Positions 42,782 through 52,315 are shown, counted from the stretch's first letter. The stretch: DNA of 64,000 nucleotides from CAWFKW01 sp963816535 (GCA_963816535.1 CAWFKW010000003.1:1116001-1180000); one strand, 5' to 3'. Numbers and translations are program-made. The notes: generated from the letters alone by a model not told the origin.

Positions 42782-43984
42782 ATGAAAAATATTTATCTGG
42801 ATAACGCAGCCACTTCTCCGCTTGACCCAAGAGTTAAGGAAGCAATGGAGCCGTACCTGAAAGAAAAATTCGGCAATGCCTCGTCTGTGCATCAGTTCGG
42901 GAGAGACGCCAAAGTGCTTTTGGAGGATGCGCGCGATGTGATTGCGGATTTCCTTGGCGCGCGGTCTTCGGAAATATATTTTACATCCGGCGGAACTGAG
43001 TCAAATAACTTTGCTATTAAGGGAATTGCCTTCAACCGGATTGGCAAGAAAAATCATATAGTCTCTTCAAAGATAGAGCACTCGGCTGTGTTAGACTCGC
43101 TTGAGTATCTTAAAACAAGATTCGGATTTGAAATTACTTATCTCAGCAATAATAAATACGGCGAGATAGATTTAAACGAATTATCAGATTCGATAAAAGA
43201 GAGCACTCTGCTTGTGTGCCTGATGCATTCGAACAATGAGCTGGGAATAATAAACGACATCCCCGGCGCTGCCAATATAACGCGCGCCAGGAATGTTTTG
43301 CTTCACAGCGATTCGGTTCAAAGCCTTGGCAAAACTAAATTCAACGTTAAGGAAATCGGAGCAGACACGGCCGCATTTTCAGCTCACAAGATATACGCGC
43401 CGAAGGGGATAGGCGCGCTGTATATTAAGAAAGATACTCCGGTAGATAAATTCATTCACGGGGGCAAGCAGGAGCGCGGCAGACGCGGAGGCACGGAAAA
43501 TATTCCGGCCATAGCCGGATTCAAAAAGGCGATCGAGATTTTGAAATCTGAAATGGGATCAGACATAATCCATTATGCCAAACTTAGAAATAAATTCATC
43601 TCAGGAATTGTAAGCGAATTCGGCGACAGGATAATTATTAACTCATACGAGGAGATTTCATTTCCTGAAAAAGGTCTTAAAGGAAGCCCTGTTTCATCCA
43701 CGGGCCACGATGCATCATTGCCCAACATAGTGAATATATCATTTGACAGGTCGAAAATTCGCATCGATCCTGAATCAATTTTAATTAAGCTTGATTTAAA
43801 AGGCATTGCAGTTTCATCCGGCTCTGCATGTACATCTGGCTCCGTTCAGCCCTCGCATGTGCTGAAAGCTATTGGATATGATGACGCTTCCGCTAAGTCA
43901 TCGCTTAGAATTTCATTCGGCAGATTTAATACTGAGGGCGAGGTGGATAATTTGCTGGAAGGGCTAAAAGAAGCTTTGGATTAG
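42782..43984 (+). CDS. Cysteine desulfurase
   Basis: 400 aa from the ATG at 42782 (MKNIYLDNAATSPLDPRVKE); six more codons are open before it. PLP-dependent, removes sulfur from Cys for iron-sulfur clusters or thio-tRNA. TSGGTESNNFAIKG, the PLP lysine in FSAHKIYAPKGIGALYI, GGKQERGRRGGTENIPAIAG and the active-site Cys in SSGSACTSGS are all present. NifS/IscS class. No isc or suf genes beside it, so its target pathway is open. The stop overlaps that of pssA by 4 nt. Confidence 0.95.
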   Translation: MKNIYLDNAATSPLDPRVKEAMEPYLKEKFGNASSVHQFGRDAKVLLEDARDVIADFLGARSSEIYFTSGGTESNNFAIKGIAFNRIGKKNHIVSSKIEHSAVLDSLEYLKTRFGFEITYLSNNKYGEIDLNELSDSIKESTLLVCLMHSNNELGIINDIPGAANITRARNVLLHSDSVQSLGKTKFNVKEIGADTAAFSAHKIYAPKGIGALYIKKDTPVDKFIHGGKQERGRRGGTENIPAIAGFKKAIEILKSEMGSDIIHYAKLRNKFISGIVSEFGDRIIINSYEEISFPEKGLKGSPVSSTGHDASLPNIVNISFDRSKIRIDPESILIKLDLKGIAVSSGSACTSGSVQPSHVLKAIGYDDASAKSSLRISFGRFNTEGEVDNLLEGLKEALD

Positions 43985-44748
43985 TTTGTTGTTTTTACTT
44001 CCAGTTTATCTTCAGCATGTTCATCTGTGATTTTCTTCCTGAAGAATATTTTCCTGATCTGGTTTATTATTCCTCTCACAATTCCCGTGCTTAAATAAAA
44101 TAACGAAAATGCAAACAGTCCATCGCCTTTAGTTACCGCAACAAGAACTATCACAAGAAAAATTATAATAAATTTCACTGGGTGTTTTTTGAGTTCGCGG
44201 CCGGATATTTTCGGAGTTGTATCATACTTGAACTTGCTTACCATTAAAGCAGGCAGAAGCAGCGCCAGTATATAAGCAAATACTATGCTTGTCTGGTAAT
44301 TAAAATTCTTTTGATAGTAAAACAGGAAGAACGAGGAAACTGCAAGCGCGGCAAGCGGCGCGGGGACTCCGCTGAAATAGTTCTTATCGAAACCGACAAG
44401 CTGTGTGTTAAACCTTGCAAGCCGCAGAGCGGCGAATATCATCACCAGCGCCGCTATTGCTATGCCTGCGCCATCCAGCTGCCAGAAATAAGTTTTGTAA
44501 AGAAGGAATGAAGGCGCGGCGCCGAAAGAAACAACATCGGCAAGCGAATCAAGCTCAACGCCGAACCTTGAGGATGTGCCTGTGAAGCGCGCAACAACGC
44601 CGTCGAAAGCGTCGAACAACCCTGCATAAATAATGAACAGCGCGGCCTGTTCAATAGCCCCTGTTGAAGCGTTCACAATTGAAAGGAATCCGCAGAACAG
44701 GTTCAGCACGGTAAATAAGCTTGGTATGAACGACATGCGGTTATTCAA
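43981..44748 (-). CDS. pssA: CDP-diacylglycerol-serine O-phosphatidyltransferase
   Basis: 255 aa integral membrane enzyme. The CDP-alcohol phosphatidyltransferase signature D-x2-DG-x2-AR-x8-G-x3-D-x3-D is exact: FDAFDGVVARFTGTSSRFGV then ELDSLADVVSFG. About eight membrane helices. Makes phosphatidylserine from CDP-diacylglycerol and serine. Starts 1 nt after the psd stop, so both steps of phosphatidylethanolamine synthesis are coupled. Confidence 0.95.
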   Translation of the reverse strand: MNNRMSFIPSLFTVLNLFCGFLSIVNASTGAIEQAALFIIYAGLFDAFDGVVARFTGTSSRFGVELDSLADVVSFGAAPSFLLYKTYFWQLDGAGIAIAALVMIFAALRLARFNTQLVGFDKNYFSGVPAPLAALAVSSFFLFYYQKNFNYQTSIVFAYILALLLPALMVSKFKYDTTPKISGRELKKHPVKFIIIFLVIVLVAVTKGDGLFAFSLFYLSTGIVRGIINQIRKIFFRKKITDEHAEDKLEVKTTN

Positions 44749-44749
44749 T

Positions 44750-45409
44750 CTACGCTATCGCCTCCGCTATTACAGTTTCGCCGCCTGTTACTTTCTGATT
44801 CACCGATACTTTTATTTTTGAATTTTCGGGCACAATAACGTCTACCCTTGAACCGAATTTTATCATTCCGAATTTCTCGCCAATAGTTACACTATCGCCG
44901 CTGCGAAGCTCGCACACAATCCTTCTTGCTACGTAGCCCGCAATCTGCTTAAATAACACCTTAAATTTCGGATTTGAAATGCCAATCAAAGTCCTTTCGT
45001 TTACCCCGGTTGAATTCGGCTTATAGGCGGCGACGTACCTTCCCCTGATATGATTAAAATAATCAACTTTCCCGGAAACCGGTATCCTGTTAACGTGAAC
45101 GTTGAAGGGCGAAAGAAAAATCGCGACAAGCTTAGCCTTTGATTTCAGAAACTCCGTCTCCTCAATTTCTTCGATAAGCATAACTTTCCCGTCGCCGGGG
45201 GATACAATATCATTATCCTTAAGACCGTCGGGTAAATGGCGGATAGGGTCGCGGAAAAAATAAAGCGTGAATGAAATCAGCGCGACAGAAACTACAAGCA
45301 GCGCAAGCTTAACAGACGCAATCGGAACAAGTATAGCTATAATATCGATTGCCAGAGTAAAGGCAAGCGCTTTCATTACGACGCTGCGTCCGTATATTGT
45401 AAGCCTCAA
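44750..45409 (-). CDS. psd: Phosphatidylserine decarboxylase, short form
   Basis: 219 aa. Two N-terminal membrane helices, then IVSPGDGKVMLIEE, LSPFNVHVNRIPVSGKVDYF, NPKFKVLFKQIAGYVARRIV and FGMIKFGSRVDVIVPE. GS in FGSR is the self-cleavage site that yields the pyruvoyl cofactor. It is the short archaeal-type Psd common outside Proteobacteria. Converts the pssA product to phosphatidylethanolamine. Confidence 0.95.
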   Translation of the reverse strand: MRLTIYGRSVVMKALAFTLAIDIIAILVPIASVKLALLVVSVALISFTLYFFRDPIRHLPDGLKDNDIVSPGDGKVMLIEEIEETEFLKSKAKLVAIFLSPFNVHVNRIPVSGKVDYFNHIRGRYVAAYKPNSTGVNERTLIGISNPKFKVLFKQIAGYVARRIVCELRSGDSVTIGEKFGMIKFGSRVDVIVPENSKIKVSVNQKVTGGETVIAEAIA

Positions 45410-45421
45410 CAGTAAACTAAC

Positions 45422-46144
45422 CTACTTGCCTATAATTCTTTGACGCACTTCTGCGTATGCTTCGTTCACGCCGCCAAGGTCAAAACGGAAACGGTCTTTA
45501 TCAAGCTTCTTGTTGGTCTTTGAATCCCACAGCCTGCATGTGTCGGGAGTTATTTCGTCCCCAAGCATTATCTTTCCTTTCGAATCTTTGCCGAACTCAA
45601 GCTTAAAGTCAACCAGCTTCAGCCCTCTTTTCAGAAAGAACGGTTTGAGCTTCGAATTAATTTTTTCAGCCATTTCTTTCAGCGTCTTCATGTCTTTTTC
45701 AGTCGCAATTTTCATTGCCAGGGCATGCGAGTTATTTATGAGAGGATCGCCGAGCGAGTCGTCTTTATAGTAAAACTCTACGATAGGATTCTTTAACACC
45801 TGCGCTTCTTTAAGATTTGTTTTTTTTAGCAGGCTGCCTGCGGCAATGTTCCGGACGACAACTTCTATGGGGATGATCTTTAATCTTTTTATGATCATCT
45901 CGTTTGGCGAAATTGTTTCGACAAGATGAGTCTTAATTCCTGCCCTTTCAAGGTACCTGAAAATATAATCGGTAAGCCTGCAGTTGATTATGCCTTTGTT
46001 AAGAATGGTGCCTTTTTTCAAAGCGTTGAATGCGGTTGCATCATCCTTAAATTCCTGAAGCAGCAGCTGCGGGTAACCTCTTAAAGTGTAAAGTTTTTTT
46101 GCTTTTCCTTCGTATATTTGTTTAATCTTTATGTATTTGCTCAT
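45422..46144 (-). CDS. purC: SAICAR synthetase
   Basis: 240 aa, step 7 of purine synthesis (CAIR plus aspartate plus ATP). IYEGKAKKLYTLRGYPQLLL, FNALKKGTILNKGIINCRLT, IIPIEVVVRNIAAGSLLK, LVDFKLEFGKDSKGKIMLGD and EITPDTCRLWD are the family blocks. Lies 12 nt before psd on the same strand, an odd pairing of purine and lipid genes in one transcript. Confidence 0.97.
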   Translation of the reverse strand: MSKYIKIKQIYEGKAKKLYTLRGYPQLLLQEFKDDATAFNALKKGTILNKGIINCRLTDYIFRYLERAGIKTHLVETISPNEMIIKRLKIIPIEVVVRNIAAGSLLKKTNLKEAQVLKNPIVEFYYKDDSLGDPLINNSHALAMKIATEKDMKTLKEMAEKINSKLKPFFLKRGLKLVDFKLEFGKDSKGKIMLGDEITPDTCRLWDSKTNKKLDKDRFRFDLGGVNEAYAEVRQRIIGK

Positions 46145-46220
46145 CTTTGGTGTTAGTTATTAGTTAATATTAATATCAAAATTACTCAATATGGCATCAA
46201 AATACAATCAAAATTGGAGA

Positions 46221-46279
46221 TTTAACGCCTTACCTCTAACGTTATAAGTGTATTGTTTGAGTACACTCTTAGCGTTAAA
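46221..46279. promoter_or_regulatory. Nested inverted repeats between divergent genes
   Basis: Outer TTTAACGC / GCGTTAAA and inner AGTGTA / TACACT surround a 9-nt centre. Located between purC (minus) and the hydrolase (plus), 35 nt before the latter's start, where a repressor site or a structured leader would be expected. No purine riboswitch core is visible. Confidence 0.4.
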
Positions 46280-46313
46280 TTGATTCAATCATTATCGAAA
46301 TTCCTGCAATTTA

Positions 46314-48266
46314 ATGAAGAATATTTACATTTTCTTACTGATCATGTTCCTCTCCACGGCCTCTGCCTTTGCTCAAAGAAGCCTTCATCCCGGGTATGCC
46401 GTTTCAAGGGTTGATTTCTTCCTGACGCTGACCGACGGCACAGTTCTGGACTGCACAAAATTTATTCCCAGCGGTACGCCTCCGGCCGGCGGATGGCCAT
46501 GCGTAGTTGTCGCTCACGGCTTCGGGCTCGACAAATATTCTGAAATGAGCGACGCACAGGGCCTCGCGCAGGATGGCCTCTACAGTATGGTTTACAGCAT
46601 GCGGGGACAGGGAATTTCGACAGGACAATCAAATCTTATCAGTACTCTTGAGATGAACGACCTTATACAGGTTGTGCAATATGTAAGAGCGGACGCGAAC
46701 ACTAACGACAACAGGATCGCGGTTTACGGCGGCTCACAGGGCGGCATACTGCCCTTTATGGCAACATGCAACGGGCTGAATGTGAGAACAATTATCAGCG
46801 ACCTTGCCTCGCCTGAGTTTGCATCAAGCTGGATAGAAAACGGATGCATAAAAATGTCGCTGCTCTGGTCGGTCAGCTACACGCCAAGCATTGTAAGATA
46901 CAACAGCCAGGTGGCGCAGTATAAGAACTGGATATATTCAAAGAGCAAAGATAAATGGGATAGCCTTGCGCACTATATCCCAATAGGCAGAGATTTTCTA
47001 AACCAGGTTTCAAATTGCAGCGTGCCTATACTTATCGAGAATGCCTGGCAAGATAAGTTTTTCAATGTGCTTGGCCAGATCAAATCGGCTTATGTATTAC
47101 CCTACAGCAATTACAGAATGTACTTCGGTGCGATGGACGGACACGGCTCAGACTACAGCCAGAGCGAACTGAATTTCCAGAGCCAGCTTTTAAGCGACTG
47201 GTTTGACTACTGGCTTTACGATATTCAGAATAACGTAATGAACGATAATAACAAGTTTGTTTATGGCTCAAGTCAGTTCCCTACAACGTCGCGTAATTTC
47301 TGGACATGGAACCATGCATCATCTTCTGTATGGCCGCCCGCCGAAGTACAGAGCACAAATCTGTACCTGTGGCCGGGCAACCAGCTTCTGCCTGTCCCGT
47401 ATAACGGCTCTACTGCATCAGTTAGTTTTTTGAACGATGTTATCGATACCAGCGTGACGATGGAATACCTTGTTAATACAGAGTTTCACGGGCCTTTATT
47501 TGACGCCAAGTTTGCAAAACACCAGCTTGTTTTTGATACTCCTGCGCTACTGCAGGATTGCAAAATGGCGGGCAACGTAGTGGCGGAGCTTTATTATTCA
47601 TCTACGGCCGACGTATTCTGCCAGTACAATTTCCAGGTTTGGGACGTGGCCCCGAACGGAACGGCAAAACTTGTAACAAGAGCTAACTATACCGACAGAG
47701 ATTATTACGCCAACACGCTTAGCGAAAACAATTTTTATGGCGTATCTTATTCGCATGTATTTAAGCAGGGTGATAAGATCAGAGTAGTTGCGACAAACCT
47801 GGATAACCAGCCGCTATACGCCAACGGAACCGGCGGAGATACCGCCGATACTTTCTTAAGAACAAATCCGTTTGTGCTCCCGGTTCTGAACCGCGGAACT
47901 AACAGCATATATATAAACGGGGCGCATCAATCATATATACAGCTACCGCTTTCTAATTTTGTGATCGGTATCCGCAACATTTCAGCAGAAGTTCCCTCAA
48001 CCTACAAGCTTGAACAGAATTATCCGAATCCGTTTAACCCAACTACTAAGATTAGATTCCAGATCCCAAAGAGGAACAGCATTACACTTTTGAAGATTTA
48101 TGATATTCTCGGAAGAGAAGTTGCGACATTGGTGAACGAAATAAACTTGCCTGCAGGAACATATGAAGCTGACTGGAACGCATCTAATTATTCATCAGGG
48201 GTTTATTTTTATAAACTCATGACGGATAATTATGTTGAGACGAAAAAAATGGTCTTAGTTAAATAG
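46314..48266 (+). CDS. Secreted CocE/NonD-type alpha/beta hydrolase with T9SS sorting domain
   Basis: 650 aa, signal peptide about 1-21 (ending SAFAQ). Peptidase_S15 / X-Pro dipeptidyl-peptidase-like domain with nucleophile Ser in AVYGGSQGGILPF, acid Asp in ENAWQDKFFN and His in GAMDGHGSD. A second beta domain (about 345-540, jelly-roll type PepX_C with VAELYYSSTADVFCQYNFQV and TDRDYYANT) follows. C-terminal sorting domain EQNYPNPFNPTTKIRF ... KKMVLVK. Acts on the cell surface, likely on esters or dipeptides. Confidence 0.9.
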   Translation: MKNIYIFLLIMFLSTASAFAQRSLHPGYAVSRVDFFLTLTDGTVLDCTKFIPSGTPPAGGWPCVVVAHGFGLDKYSEMSDAQGLAQDGLYSMVYSMRGQGISTGQSNLISTLEMNDLIQVVQYVRADANTNDNRIAVYGGSQGGILPFMATCNGLNVRTIISDLASPEFASSWIENGCIKMSLLWSVSYTPSIVRYNSQVAQYKNWIYSKSKDKWDSLAHYIPIGRDFLNQVSNCSVPILIENAWQDKFFNVLGQIKSAYVLPYSNYRMYFGAMDGHGSDYSQSELNFQSQLLSDWFDYWLYDIQNNVMNDNNKFVYGSSQFPTTSRNFWTWNHASSSVWPPAEVQSTNLYLWPGNQLLPVPYNGSTASVSFLNDVIDTSVTMEYLVNTEFHGPLFDAKFAKHQLVFDTPALLQDCKMAGNVVAELYYSSTADVFCQYNFQVWDVAPNGTAKLVTRANYTDRDYYANTLSENNFYGVSYSHVFKQGDKIRVVATNLDNQPLYANGTGGDTADTFLRTNPFVLPVLNRGTNSIYINGAHQSYIQLPLSNFVIGIRNISAEVPSTYKLEQNYPNPFNPTTKIRFQIPKRNSITLLKIYDILGREVATLVNEINLPAGTYEADWNASNYSSGVYFYKLMTDNYVETKKMVLVK

Positions 48267-48637
48267 TAAATAATAAATAAATTCAAAATTCGAATTTCTA
48301 AATACTAAACAAATCAGAGCATCGAATAACAAAAGAAAAAAATAGAGAACAAAACAAATAATAACCAACAAATAATAAACCTTAGAACAAGAAAAAAACT
48401 TGCCACAAAGACACTAAGTTGAGCGAAGCGGAAACCCGCCCCTGGAGGGTCACAAAGGAAAATATCATGCTTTTAAAATTATGATATTTGATTTTTCCTT
48501 TAATAATTCATTTTCCTGCTGTTTTTTAGAAATTTACCGTTCTTTTTCTGCCTTTTGCTTTCTGCCTTTTCACATTATATTTAACTAATTATTGCAAATA
48601 CTTTAGTTTAAAGTATTTAAATTGTTGAAGGCGCCTT
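48267..48637. repeat. Repeat-rich spacer without gene
   Basis: Holds a CCACAAAGACACTAAG...CACAAAGGA repeat at about 48405-48458 that is itself split by TGAGCGAAGCGGAAACCCGC and CCCTGGAGGGT, then CTGCCTTTTGC-TTTCTGCCTTTT microrepeats near 48550-48575. No open frame with support. Promoter of the next gene expected near 48590-48630. Confidence 0.6.
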
Positions 48638-50374
48638 ATGAGACACTTCTTTTTTTTCATCATAGCTCTTCTATTCATTTCAATTCCGCTTTCCGCGCAA
48701 AAGTCAAATAATGTTATTCCCAATCCTGTCCGAAACATTTTCATGCAGGGAAATAATATTAATACTGTTTTCGGGACTGACGGAATATTTAATTTGGACA
48801 AAGTAACTTACAATCAGTATGTTTCAGGTTTAATTTGGCCCGCGCAATCAACAAACCGCCTGACAATGGTTTTTGCTACAGGGCTTTGGATAGCGGCTAA
48901 GGTAGGACCACAAAGAGAACTTAGAACCGCATGTGCACAATATAACTCAATATATACTCCTGGAAACATTCCTGTTATTGGACAAGTCCCACCAACCTCA
49001 GTCTGTAATGATACAAGCTGGCGCGGATATCTTGTAAGTCTTAAGGATCCTTCGTTAGTGAATGGCGGGGTGCGTACAAAAACTGCAGGCGGGCATACTT
49101 ATACAATTACTTATGATGCATGGTCAACATGGCCGGTAGACAAAGGCGCGCCTTATGTTGAAGTTAATGGTGTTCCGGGTTATCAGCCCGGATGGAACGG
49201 AGACAGACCGGGTATCGGGAACAGTACTGCAAGACCAGATGAATTATGTTTTATGGTTTATATGGACTATTCAAACTGTACTAATAATATTCACAATCAT
49301 GAAATCGCGTTGCCCGGAGGTACTTTGCCAATGGGTGTTGAAATTCAGCAACTATCGTTCATGTTTAATTGCTATCCGTTGCAGGATATGTATTTCATTA
49401 AATGGAAGTTTATCAATAAAAGCAGTCTGGTTTGGGATAGCGCCTATATTACATTGGCGAATGACCCGGATCTAGGAGATGCCGTTGACGATAAATCGGG
49501 ATGCGATACTACAAGGGATTTGGCATTCATTTATAATGCTGATAATTATGATTTGGATTATGGGGCCAATCCGCCGTCACTAGGCACAAGATTTTTACAA
49601 GGTCCAATAAAATTTACGGGTAACATTAATGATACCGCAATATTACCGTATGCAACTCTCATTGGATACAAAATAATCGGTATGACATCTCATATCAGAG
49701 TTTTTAATGTTAACGATCCCTGTAAAGCCGACCCTGATAATGCGATACAGGCTTACAATTTCATGCGAGGTACTAATGGATGCGGGATTCCTATTTATAA
49801 CTGGTTTACAGGTCATTATACAAAATTCATGTATTCCGGCGATGCCTGTCATAGAACAGGCTGGTATGACAGTACTTTCGACGAAGTGCGTTACTACCAA
49901 AGCACAGGACCTATAACCATGAATTCAGGTGATACACAAACAATTGTAATGAGCTTTGTAATTGGCAGCGGGTCAAATAATTTTGAAAACGTATGCAACG
50001 TGCAAACGCTTTCCGATTCAGCAAAAAAATATTATTATAATGATTTCAATGTGTGCTTCCCGATAGGAATACAAAATATTTCATCTGAGGTTCCTAAATC
50101 ATTTGCGTTATACCAGAATTATCCAAATCCGTTTAATCCGACAACAAAAATAAGATTCGATATACCACAGGTAGGTCAAAGGCATGCCTTTGACCTACAA
50201 CTTAAAATATATGACGTTCTTGGCAGAGTTGTTGCAACGCTTGTGAATGAAAATCTTAATCCGGGAACGTACGAAGCTGATTGGGATGGCTCAAATTTCG
50301 CATCAGGAATATATTTTTACACGCTGAGCGCCGGTGAGTTTAATCTAACAAAGAAGCTGGTGTTGCTAAAATAA
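48638..50374 (+). CDS. Cysteine-containing T9SS surface protein, paralog family B (copy 1)
   Basis: 578 aa, signal peptide about 1-21 (ending SLSAQ). Unnamed family shared with 50522 and 53728: NNINTVFGTDGIFNLDKVTY, TGLWIAAKVGPQRELRTACA, YSPGNIPV.GQVPPTSVC, VDKGAPYVEVNGVPGYQPGW, CTNNIHNHEIALPGGTLPMG. Cys positions recur (VPPTSVC, CTNNIH, GCDTTRD, DPCKADPDNA, NGCG), suggesting disulfides. It ends in a sorting domain, YQNYPNPFNPTTKIRF ... KKLVLLK, which contains a 28-nt perfect palindrome in the DNA. Function unknown. Confidence 0.88.
   Translation: MRHFFFFIIALLFISIPLSAQKSNNVIPNPVRNIFMQGNNINTVFGTDGIFNLDKVTYNQYVSGLIWPAQSTNRLTMVFATGLWIAAKVGPQRELRTACAQYNSIYTPGNIPVIGQVPPTSVCNDTSWRGYLVSLKDPSLVNGGVRTKTAGGHTYTITYDAWSTWPVDKGAPYVEVNGVPGYQPGWNGDRPGIGNSTARPDELCFMVYMDYSNCTNNIHNHEIALPGGTLPMGVEIQQLSFMFNCYPLQDMYFIKWKFINKSSLVWDSAYITLANDPDLGDAVDDKSGCDTTRDLAFIYNADNYDLDYGANPPSLGTRFLQGPIKFTGNINDTAILPYATLIGYKIIGMTSHIRVFNVNDPCKADPDNAIQAYNFMRGTNGCGIPIYNWFTGHYTKFMYSGDACHRTGWYDSTFDEVRYYQSTGPITMNSGDTQTIVMSFVIGSGSNNFENVCNVQTLSDSAKKYYYNDFNVCFPIGIQNISSEVPKSFALYQNYPNPFNPTTKIRFDIPQVGQRHAFDLQLKIYDVLGRVVATLVNENLNPGTYEADWDGSNFASGIYFYTLSAGEFNLTKKLVLLK
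50171..50198. repeat. Perfect 28-nt palindrome inside the coding sequence
   Basis: GTAGGTCAAAGGCA followed by its exact reverse complement. It codes VGQRHAFDL in frame, in the loop between the first and second strands of the sorting domain. The other sorting domains here have no such segment. Confidence 0.9.
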
Positions 50375-50385
50375 TAAACCTGTAG

Positions 50386-50507
50386 GGGCGGACCTGTGTG
50401 TCCGCCCGAATGCTGATTAAACCGAGTTCCAAACTGCCCGCCATGCCGGATTGGGCACAGAGTTAAAAAAAGTAACAACCGTCAGACCGCTTAAAGCGGT
50501 CAGACGG
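50386..50507. repeat. Two hairpin repeats between surface-protein genes
   Basis: GGGCGGAC-6nt-GTCCGCCC at 50386-50407 and CCGTC.GACCGCTT-a-AAGCGGTC.GACGG at 50479-50507. Either could stop transcription of copy 1, though no T tract follows. Confidence 0.7.
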
Positions 50508-50521
50508 ATATTAATTAGATA

Positions 50522-52315
50522 ATGAAAAAACTAATATTTCTATTATTCATTATTCATTGCTTGCCAGCCATCTTCTTGGAGGGTTCCTTATTCGCCGTAA
50601 ACGCGCAGAAATTAATACCGGTGGACTATGATTTGAAGCAACTTGTCCCCGTGACAAATACTTTTGTGCAAACAAACAATATTAACACAGTGTTCCGCTC
50701 AGATGGAATCTTTAATTATGATAAAGTTAACTTTACGCTTACTGAAGCCGGCTTAGTGTGGCCTGCGTCATCGTCTACCAGAAAGACAATGGACTTCTCA
50801 ACAGGTTTTTGGATAGGCGCAAAAGTCGGACCCCAAAGAGAGCTTAGAACAGCGGCATCATTTTACCAGTCACTTTTTTCACCCGGCAATATTCCGGTTC
50901 AGGGACAAGTCCCTCCAAGCTCGGTTTGCGACAATCCGGTATTTAAAGGATACCTTGTTAACCTGGCTGATTCGAACCTGGTTAACGGCGGCGTCATAAA
51001 TAAAGTCGCAGGCGGACTCACATATTCCATTAGTTACGATGCCTGGTCAAGCTGGCCCGTGGATAAAGGTGCGCCTTATGTTGAAATAAACGGCGTCCCG
51101 GGCTACCAGCCGGGCTGGAATGCAGACAGGCCGGGAATCGGCGAGTCTGCTGCAAGGCCTGAAGAAATAACGTTTGCGGTCTTCATGGATTATACCAATT
51201 GCACAAACAATATTCACCCGGCCGAGCCATCACTCCCCGGAGGCACGCTTCCTATGGGAGCAGAGATTCAGCAGATATCATTTTCTTTCAGCGCCCCGCC
51301 TTTAAATGATTTGTATTTTATGAAGTGGAGAATTGTTAACAAAAGTTCCGCAGTGTGGGATAGCGCCTACTTATGTATCGCCGATGACGCTGATGTTGGT
51401 TTTGCTATGGACGACGCCGCAGGGTGCGATACTTTGAGGCAGACGGGGTTTTTGTACAATTCATTTCCTGAGGATTATGAATATGGAACAACTCCGCCTG
51501 CTATAGGATACCGCTTGCTCCAGGGACCATTGATCCATACGGGAAACCTCAGCGACACTGCGCACGTTCCCTGCATTAATTATCCCGGGTATAAGCTTAT
51601 GGGCCTAACCGTTTATAATGTTCTTACCGGAACTACAGATCCCTGCAACAAGGATCCGGAAAATGCGGTCAGCGGATATGATTACATGAGAGGAAAAGAC
51701 GGATGCGGCAGAACAATTATAAATTTCTCAACAGGCCAGCCCACAACTTATAAATACCCGGGGGATGCGGTAAACGAAACCGGATGGTACGACAGCGCCG
51801 CCAATGACAGGAAACAAATTCTGGGTGCGGGGCCAATAACTATGAACCCCGGGGACCTGCAGGTTATTGTTGCGGCAATTGTTATCGGCAGAAGCTCTTC
51901 AAACCGGCAGAGCATTGCGGCAATGTTATCCCTTTCTGATTCCGCTAAAAAATATTATGACCGGTGTTTCCTGGGGATCCCGCTTTCGGTTCAAAACATT
52001 TCGTCCGAAATTCCAAAATCTTTTGCGTTATACCAGAATTATCCAAATCCGTTTAACCCAACAACGAAAATAAAATTCAGCCTCCCTTCACCCGCCATAG
52101 GCGGGCAAGACCCGTCCAAAGGAGGAGCTTTAGAAACAAAGCTTGTAGTTTATAATGCACTTGGACAACAAGTTGCAACACTGGTGAATGAACGGTTAAA
52201 TCCGGGGGCATACGAAACCGAGTGGGATGCAACCGCTTTTCCCAGCGGAGTTTATTTCTACAAACTTGAATCAGGTAATTTTTCCGAATCGAAAAAACTG
52301 GTTTTGATAAAATAA
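50522..52315 (+). CDS. Cysteine-containing T9SS surface protein, paralog family B (copy 2)
   Basis: 597 aa. Signal peptide about 1-29, partly coded by a TTATTCATTATTCATTG microrepeat. Same blocks as copy 1: NNINTVFRSDGIFNYDKVNF, TGFWIGAKVGPQRELRTAAS, GQVPPSSVCDNPVF, VDKGAPYVEINGVPGYQPGW, CTNNIHPAEPSLPGGTLPMG, GCDTLRQTGFLYNS, DPCNKDPENAVSGYDYMRGK. The sorting domain carries an insertion (SPAIGGQDPSKGGALETK) coded by a palindromic repeat. Ends KKLVLIK. Confidence 0.88.
   Translation: MKKLIFLLFIIHCLPAIFLEGSLFAVNAQKLIPVDYDLKQLVPVTNTFVQTNNINTVFRSDGIFNYDKVNFTLTEAGLVWPASSSTRKTMDFSTGFWIGAKVGPQRELRTAASFYQSLFSPGNIPVQGQVPPSSVCDNPVFKGYLVNLADSNLVNGGVINKVAGGLTYSISYDAWSSWPVDKGAPYVEINGVPGYQPGWNADRPGIGESAARPEEITFAVFMDYTNCTNNIHPAEPSLPGGTLPMGAEIQQISFSFSAPPLNDLYFMKWRIVNKSSAVWDSAYLCIADDADVGFAMDDAAGCDTLRQTGFLYNSFPEDYEYGTTPPAIGYRLLQGPLIHTGNLSDTAHVPCINYPGYKLMGLTVYNVLTGTTDPCNKDPENAVSGYDYMRGKDGCGRTIINFSTGQPTTYKYPGDAVNETGWYDSAANDRKQILGAGPITMNPGDLQVIVAAIVIGRSSSNRQSIAAMLSLSDSAKKYYDRCFLGIPLSVQNISSEIPKSFALYQNYPNPFNPTTKIKFSLPSPAIGGQDPSKGGALETKLVVYNALGQQVATLVNERLNPGAYETEWDATAFPSGVYFYKLESGNFSESKKLVLIK
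52079..52131. repeat. Nested palindromic repeat inside a sorting-domain coding sequence
   Basis: GCCTCCCTT ... AAAGGAGGAGC outer arms around CCCGCCATAGGCGGG (52091-52105). In frame, coding SLPSPAIGGQDPSKGGAL. Twin at 55274-55326. Confidence 0.9.
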
